Source of the DNA: Henckelia pumila | Lineage: Eukaryota; Streptophyta; Magnoliopsida; Lamiales; Gesneriaceae | Length of the DNA stretch: 64,000 bases | Assembly (NCBI RefSeq): GCF_033568475.1 | Contig: NC_133121.1 | Coordinates: 192,412,664-192,476,663 of the forward strand | Reading direction: 5' to 3' | Part shown: one piece after another, positions 57,370-64,000 of the stretch | Layout of the letters: the number at the start of each line of letters is the position of its first letter | How positions within the stretch are numbered: the first letter of the stretch is position 1 | Notes under the pieces: generated by a model | Database searches by the model: none | What the model saw: only the letters and a program-made list of their open reading frames with translations | Told to the model about the DNA's origin: nothing | Position numbers and translations under genes: made by a program

Positions 57370-59190
57370 AGAAAATATTTTCCGAACTTAGGACAATCTT
57401 AACTTATGGAATCATTCTGTATTGTTTGCGCCAGTAAGTTTGTTTTATTGGAGAATTGAAACATGTGGATTATGAAGATTCATCATAATGATATACTGAG
57501 ATGAAACAGACAATTATCGATGATTGTTTAATTAATTTACTAAGACATAAAATAGGCGAAATTTATTTTATGAATCTCACTCCCACTATTTTAACGATTT
57601 CACTACCCTCTAGTGAAAACGGGAAACTATTTTCCTTAGTGGGAACATGGAGTCCAATTGACAAACTATGGTCCCGAATAATATCAGTCAACCATAATTT
57701 TCAAAAGGTAGAGCCCAATTGCTTCCAAAGCAACCTCCACGTTTTTACCTCATGTCCAATAAGGGCCCAATAATATGACGCCGTTTATTGTGACATGTCA
57801 AGATGACCCATCAATATTAAGTTGTGATGGACGGTCGCCATATGGATCCCCCAATAATATGAGCCGATCCCATGGGAGTTCCACCCAACTTACAACATGT
57901 GTCGATCCAATGTACACCTTTCCGACGAACGGGCCCCCCCAATAATATGATCCGGACCGTATCCGTGGGTAGCATCTCATACATTGATCGTTGATGGAAG
58001 GTAGGAACATTTAAACAATTTTAAATTTCCTTTATTTATCTTGATATCAATTTTAAATCATATTTAAAATGAGGGATTTTAATTTTGAAAATTTGTCTCA
58101 TCATTTTAAAATTTTGTATGCTTGCCGGATTCACACAATTTAGTCTAAAACATGCATACAACAATAATATCACATATTATATAGGATGATCGATTCCATT
58201 TCTAATCGACCCGTGGTTGTCAATCACGAGTCTTAGTCCAATCCTAGGTAATATGCAGTATGCAATGCAATCCTATTACATTGAGCTTCCAATTTACATT
58301 TTTTCTGTCTTTATTGTCTGCTGGGCCCACCTCCATCTTCAAATCTTCATCTCCCACTAAGTCTAATGTATTTACAATAAATAACCATGACAAGTAGGGG
58401 ATACATTTCAAGGGGTGGGAACGGGCCATAAACCAGGCCCACTTTTATTACATATGACAATTCATATTGGGCCATAAACCAGGCCCATTAATAAATCCAA
58501 CAACAATAAAAACAAATGTAAATTCCTAACATACACCTACAAAATTGGTCATGGAAATCGATCATCCTTATCCAATAACATTTCATTCAAAATTAATTTA
58601 TTGGATAACATGCAATGACAATTTAAATTAAAAGGATAAAATCATATTCCATATATAAAATCTTATTTTACATACAAAATCATATTTTATCTTTTTATCA
58701 AATAAAATCATATTTTACATATAAAATCCAATTTTATACATAAAATCATATTTTACTCAATATTTCATAAGATCATATCTTATCATCAATTGTACCAAAA
58801 ATAATTAATTTCAAAATTCAATTTAACGGATAAAATATTTAAATTTTCCAAAAATTCAAATTTATCCATAAATCAATTTTAAAAATTTTGGACTCGAACA
58901 ATTCGATCCGATGCCTCGTGGACCAATCAAAAACAATTTTCGATCGGACCAAAAATAGAATTTTAACATATTAAAATTTTAATTTTAAAAATTAAAAATT
59001 AATTTTTCCGCGGGCCGCCCGGGACACTCCCGGGCAGCCCGCGCCCCAAAAGGGGCTCGGGCCGGGCAGCGATCCAATCGCTGCCCGTGTTTTTGCCCGA
59101 AAAATTTTTAATTTAAAAAAATTTATTTTGTTTCAAAAACCGAGGCTTAAAAATTTTCGTACAATCGATTAATTTAATCGCTTGATCTGA
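57370..59190 (-). other. Copia 5' leader (non-coding)
   Basis: About 1.8 kb between the PBS and the gag remnant has no convincing coding frame. It includes three spaced copies of CCAATAATATGA (57767, 57851, 57939), AT-rich DNA at 58520-59000, and a compact GC-rich hairpin block at 59010-59086 near the PBS. Confidence 0.7.
59010..59086 (-). promoter_or_regulatory. GC-rich double hairpin in copia leader
   Basis: The first stem pairs 59010-59023 (GCGGGCCGCCCGGG) with 59029-59042, 14 bp with one mismatch, loop ACACT. A CCCC-AAAA-GGGG hairpin follows at 59044-59055. The second main stem, 59064-59073 (GGGCAGCGAT), pairs perfectly with 59077-59086, loop CCA. Role unknown; the position just after the PBS on the genomic RNA is where packaging or dimerisation signals often lie. 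Confidence 0.6.
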
Positions 59191-59210
59191 GCAACCTGGC
59201 TCTGATACCA
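59191..59210 (-). other. Primer-binding site of 8.84-kb copia
   Basis: On the minus strand TGGTATCAGAGCCAGG follows the 5' LTR with a one-base gap. It is complementary to the 3' end of initiator tRNA-Met. Confidence 0.85.
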
Positions 59211-59211
59211 C

Positions 59212-61054
59212 TGTTGGAGAACGGTGATCAGATCAATCAGAATTGATACCCGGTGCAGCGAAAGTTTAAAAATTTTATATGGAACGATTCCATAATGGGT
59301 ATCAAAACTTTACGATTAAATTGTGTGTGTAAAAATTAAATAACAATTATAAATTTTTACCTCCAATCTTGAATCGAGATTATTGACACCAACAGATTGC
59401 TCTGCTCTTGTTGTATCTCCCAGGAACTGATGGACGAACTGTTCTTCAATCAGGTCCACGAACAGAGATTTAATCCCTCTGATAGATTGCACTAAAAAAT
59501 CTATCAGAAGTTTCTACGAAGAGAATTAACGAATTTGATCTGTTAAACCAGACTGTAATTCAAAATTCACAGGCTGGATTTTTCCTGAGCAGAGGGGAGG
59601 GGGGCGGCCACTGTTAGAGAGAAAACTAGGGTTTTTTCGAAAATTGTGACCTTGTTGTGTGTAATTTCTGTACTGCAATAACTTATTTATAATGTAGGCT
59701 GCTAACAGCTTAGGGCCCATTAGTCATAAGTTCAAGCCCGACAAGCAAAGTCTGCATGTTCAGAAATTAATATAAAATTCATCATGACTCCGATTGATAA
59801 ACCGATTTCACCAATGTGCACAGAAACCATTTCTACACCTTTTAAAGTCAAGATAAATTTTTCTGAATCCGAGTTCAGTGATTTCCAAAAATGCCCATCC
59901 CTATGTCATTTTAGGAAATCTTACTCCTCTACTCTTAAATAAGAAGTCCAACTTCTTTGTTCATTAAATTTAACTCTTTAAATTTAACTATCTCAACGGG
60001 GATTAAAAATCCATTACTCTGTGTGACCCTCAATGGTTCAGGGATACAGCTAGCCGTGGGCTCACAACTCCTTGTGACTCGGAACAACAATTTCCGACTT
60101 GCCCATCGAATCATGGTAAGAGGCCTAGAAACATCGCCCCATGATTCCCTAGGTATCACTGATAGTGCCTGCAAGAACCAATAGATTTTGGTTAGCGTAC
60201 AGTACGGTCCCTTCATCCATATATCCCGATCGAATCAACAACCATTGGTAAATCGAGAGTCGTTCGAGATTCGATAACTATGCAATACATCTTGAAGATC
60301 AAATAGTGACATCGCATGTGCTACTAAGAAACCATTTCTTAAAACACATCATGTACTCTGGCCAGAGATTCGTCACACTAATATCTCCTCAGATCGCATA
60401 GGATATCCACACTCGCAAGTATGTGGTGAATCCTTGACAACAAAGCATCGACTCCTATATGTGTTGTAACTGTACCCAATCCCGACACCTGATGACCCGA
60501 ATAGAGTCGGTAAACGAGTCAAAGCACAATACTAGCATATAGAGTCTCAATGATGTTTCAAGTAGTAAGGACTAATGGTGTACAACCAAAACCGCGGACT
60601 TTATCCACTCGATAAGTGATAACCACTTGGAAAGTCCGGATAGGGTAGTTCGATCATTCATCATATGAATATCCATTTGCATGCTTCGAACATCTCTATG
60701 TTCCCTACCAATGAAACGTGGTACTCTGCATCGCAAATGCTAGTCTCAAACTCGAGCGATCCTTATCCTTATTATCGGACGACTCAATCGACTAGGAACA
60801 GTTTAGAATATACAGTGACTATAAGATGTGTTTCATGATAGCCATCCCCATGTGCTACCACATCTTACATACACTATAGTATATTCAAGGTCTTTATCAA
60901 AACAACAATAGTATATCACAATATAACAATATGAAGAAAGATAAAGTCATTGCCATTAATAAAAGTGTAAATTATATTAAACAAAAGATTGTTTATATAA
61001 AGAGTCATCAAAGCCCTTAGCCACAAGTTGACTCACCGGGCACCCACTCTTTCA
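59212..61054 (-). repeat. 5' LTR of 8.84-kb copia (right end)
   Basis: 1,843 bp, a near-identical partner of 52211-54054. Confidence 0.92.
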
Positions 61055-63115
61055 GAATAGTAGACACAATCTTCACCCCATGAATGAGATCTCGTGATTC
61101 ATAGGAACTAAATAAGGAAGAAAACCCCTGGGCAAAAAGTACAAACAGATATGGTGATAAAGGATCACCCTGGCGCAATCCCCTGCCCGGTATTATAGGG
61201 CCAGATACATCTTGATTAATCCGGAACGGGTACCTCACTAATCTGACACACTGCATCACTAATTCAGTCCACTTCTGAGAAAAACCCATCCTTGTCATCA
61301 ATGCCTGCAAAAAGTCTCCTTCTACTCTGTCATATGCTTTGCTCATATCAAGTTTGAGTGCCGCATAACCCCTTCTCCCAGATTTTCTGTTTCGCATCCA
61401 ATGCATAGTTTCAAATCCCACAATAATGTTATCCGTGATTAGTCTGCCGGGGATGAAAGCACTCTAGAACTCATCTATCAATCTGGACAAGACATACCTT
61501 AAGCGATTAGTTATGGCTCGACCTGCAATCTTGGAACACACATTGCATAAACTAATCGGTCTGAACTCCTTCATGAGCATTGGATTTTTCGTCTTTGGAA
61601 TGAGAGTTACCAACGTGTCATTCCACGGAGCAATTGGGACAGCTTCATTCAGAAATTGGAGGATGGCTCTTGATACATCATCACCCACCACCGACCAAAA
61701 TTTCTGGTAAAATAGCGCAGACATACCATCCGGGCCTGGGGCTTTGTCCGGGTGCATGTAAAAGAGAGCATTCCGAACCTCCTTTGAGGTGAAAGGCAGA
61801 CAAAGTTCCTCATTCATTTGATCATCCACAGTACTTGGAACTGCACTAAGAACATGCATCATGTCTGCTGTAGAACGATCACCCAACTTGAACAAGTTCT
61901 CGAAATAGTCTAAAACAATTTGAGTCATCCCTTGATTATCTGAGCACCAGTCACTGTGAGACGAGATCAGACCCTGCATAACATTAAATGATCTTCTTTG
62001 TGAGGCCATAGAATGGAAATATTTGGAGATACGGTCACCATCTTTCAACCACATCACTTGGCTTCTCTGCCTCCAATAAATTTCATCCTGAGTTTCAAGA
62101 TTTTCTGTTTCAGCTTCCAAACTTTTAATTTCATTTGCAGCGGCTTCCCAATTCCGACTAGTTCGAAGGTTATTAAGCTTCTCGAGCTTTTTATTCAATT
62201 GTTTAGGGATGTGTTGGAAACGTTTAGCAGCCCAACTACGCAATGCACTCTTGCAAGATGATATTAGATCAAGCAAATTCCGATTAGGATCCCTAGGACC
62301 CCATCCGATTTTCACAATCTCTGTACAATCCTCCTCAGTCAACCAACAACGTTCAAAACGAAAGAAGTCTCTGATATTCCGAAATTCACTCCTGGTACTG
62401 GACTGATGATGTTTTAATTCCAAATAAATCGGACGATGGTCCGAGTGATAAAAATCCAAAGAGGATGTCAATGCTGCCGGATACATAAGTCTCCAATTCA
62501 TGTTCCCGACGAACTTATCAAGTCGTTCAAAAATTAGACAATCTTGTTCCCTTCGATTAGCCCAGGTGAATAAATCACCATGACAATGTAGATCTTGTAG
62601 CTCACATAACTGAAGACAGTTTCTGAAAGTCTGCATTTGTGATGATGCCCGCTTGGTCCCTCCCAATTTCTCATTGTCATAGCATATTTCATTGAAATCA
62701 CCCCCCACAAGCCACGGTAAAGAACTGAATTCAACCATACTTTTGAGACGTTGTAACAGCTCCCATGAAAAATGAAGCAAAGATGCATTCGGTTGGCCAT
62801 AAAATCCCGTAAATCTCCATATTTTATCTGCTTCCTTGAGAACCACATCTATATGTCCTTGTGATTATGATTTAATCGACACCTCCAGAGGGTCCTTCCA
62901 AAATAGCGCCAGCCCCCTCGCTCTTCCCTTGGTAATCAACAAAGAAACCACCATAGAAGACAAAAATGAAATTTCCACATTTTACATCTATCCTCTCTCA
63001 TTTTAGTCTCACTCAAAAATAAGAGAGTTGGGTCCTTCTCGGCTATGAGCCGTTTAAGTTCACGGAATTCTCTTGGGTTCCCAAGCCCCCGAGCATTCCA
63101 AATAATAATACTCAT
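61055..63115 (-). pseudogene. LINE ORF2, 5' part: endonuclease and reverse transcriptase
   Basis: ORF2 starts at the ATG at 63115 (MSIIIWNARGLGNPREFREL), the usual opening of the APE-type endonuclease; its ATG overlaps the ORF1 stop. A frameshift near 62980-62940 and a stop near 62870 break the N-terminus. The frame then runs 62846-61464: endonuclease (WLVGGDFNEI, SDHRPIYLEL) and RT (PDKAPGPDGMSALFYQKFW, TLIPKTKNP, FRPISLCNV). A TAG at 61464-61466 interrupts it, and the same frame resumes (ALKLDMSKAYDRVEGDFL, RGLRQGDPLSPYLF) until the copia insertion at 61054. The RT continues at 52210. Confidence 0.88.
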
Positions 63116-64000
63116 ATTGATCGGCGGGGTTGCGTCGCAACCACCGCCGTAGTATTATTTGTCTCGACGACTCCACCTTGCATTTTTGATCTTTTAACTG
63201 CCTGCTCATCACTTTCCTCAGCTAAACAACCATCAATAAATTTTCTGAATGGTCTCTTAGCCCCTAGAGATGTTTTGGTATCAACACTAATCCCCTTGCC
63301 TTTTCCCACTTCTCGAGCCAGTCGTTTCCATTGCTTGGATGATTTTTTTTGAGATTCGGCACCCATACCCACAACTTGCATGTGTATTGTTGGTTCAGAG
63401 ATTGAGAGTGAGTGCTTCGAAGGTGGGGTTGCAACATCTATCTTTTTGGTCAGAGATGAACAAGAGCTAGTTTCCAGCATAGACACCTTAACAAGTTCCA
63501 GACCAGTAATTCGATTATGACTAGAATCCTGTCTGCCTAACCTTGAATCATCCAACTGCATATAAACTTGGTCTGCTAACTCATGGAAATCTGAGGGGCT
63601 TCTCACCTGAGTTCCCTCTACGTCTGAAGATGTGTTGGTTTTCTGTGATTGGGCATGATGACGTTCATTGTATCTGTTACCCCTCCCATTTCCAACATGA
63701 GCAGAAGCTCGCAGCCAAGCACCATATTGAAAATGAGATTTGTCAGCCTTATCATCGACACAATCCCTAAAAGTGTGTCCTAGTTTACCACAAGCAAAGA
63801 AAAAGTCTGGTAATCACTCATAGACAAGTAGAACGATCACATCTTATTCACCTCCAATAGCCTTTATACAGATATATTTCTTCAAAGACTTCAAAATATT
63901 GATCCGCACTCGGATTCTGGAAAAACGTCCCAGATAGGCTCCATTGTCACCTGGATCTATCTCCTTCGCGTACCCAATTAGCATCCCCAGTTTTGATAAA
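63112..64000 (-). pseudogene. LINE ORF1, C-terminal part (runs off the window)
   Basis: On the minus strand, from the window edge, the stretch decodes to the end of the DUF4283-type region (RIRVRINILKSLKK) and a zinc knuckle CGKLGHTFRDC at about 63800-63765. A low-complexity tail (63606-63112) ends ATQPRRSI then TGA at 63112-63114. Frames differ upstream of 63606, with a stop near 63815, so it is probably broken. ORF1 proteins of L1-type LINEs bind element RNA. Confidence 0.75.

Larger units (their letters stand above)
52211..61054 (-). mobile_element. 8.84-kb Ty1/copia element inserted in the LINE
   Basis: LTRs of 1,844 bp (52211-54054) and 1,843 bp (59212-61054) start TGTTGGAGAACGG and end CCACTCTTTCA. 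The flanks are GACTA (52206-52210) and GAATA (61055-61059), a 5-bp duplication with one mismatch; the LINE frame continues on either side. Minus-strand order: 5' LTR (right), tRNA-Met PBS, a 1.8-kb leader, a gag remnant, a long open pol frame, polypurine tract, 3' LTR. By eye the LTRs differ at about two dozen sites, so the insertion is fairly young. Confidence 0.92.

Overview
The window is nuclear DNA from a flowering plant, almost certainly a eudicot. It has GT-AG introns, three recognisable plant housekeeping-type genes, and dense plant retrotransposons and MITEs. The species cannot be read from the sequence; an asterid or Lamiales origin is only a guess.

Three host genes are supported exon by exon. 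(1) A DA1-family ubiquitin-activated peptidase on the + strand, 11 coding exons, 7157-32861, predicted 489 aa, with a 19.7 kb fourth intron. (2) A Sec14-like CRAL-TRIO lipid-transfer protein on the + strand, 5 exons, 39641-42412, 327 aa. (3) An SC35-type SR splicing factor on the - strand, 7 exons, 47578-44932, 240 aa. Genes 2 and 3 are convergent, tail to tail. No functional link among the three is evident.

Layout. 1-1062: AT-rich DNA ending in a Helitron-type 3' terminus. About 1065-4889: decayed LTR-retrotransposon DNA on the - strand. 6024-6160: a tRNA-derived SINE with a target-site duplication. 7157-9402: DA1 exons 1-4. 9403-29147: DA1 intron 4, filled in order by a LINE relic, a rearranged Ty1/copia element (10675-16244, duplication ATATG) that contains an inverted duplication, captured F-box-like gene fragments, gypsy relics, a TRIM and a hAT MITE, and then a Ty3/gypsy chromovirus (17876-28338, duplication CCTTA). 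The gypsy element is itself split by a copia element (19883-24579, duplication GATAC) and a TRIM (24660-25040, duplication GTGTG). 29148-32861: DA1 exons 5-11, followed by a degenerate extra copy of the end of the last exon. 33000-39640: intergenic, no gene seen. 39641-47578: the Sec14-like and SC35 genes. 48175-50110: nested MITE-type elements. 50115-64000 (runs off the edge): a plant L1-type LINE on the - strand, split by an 8.84 kb Ty1/copia element with 1.84 kb LTRs (52211-61054).

I found no new enzymatic or defence system. The most notable structures are the large nested-element intron in a DA1 gene that still reads through, the relic of a duplicated DA1 terminal exon, the palindromic copia/gypsy/F-box chimera, a tandem duplication whose edge coincides exactly with a TRIM target site, and a block of strong GC hairpins beside the primer-binding site of the 8.84 kb copia element.
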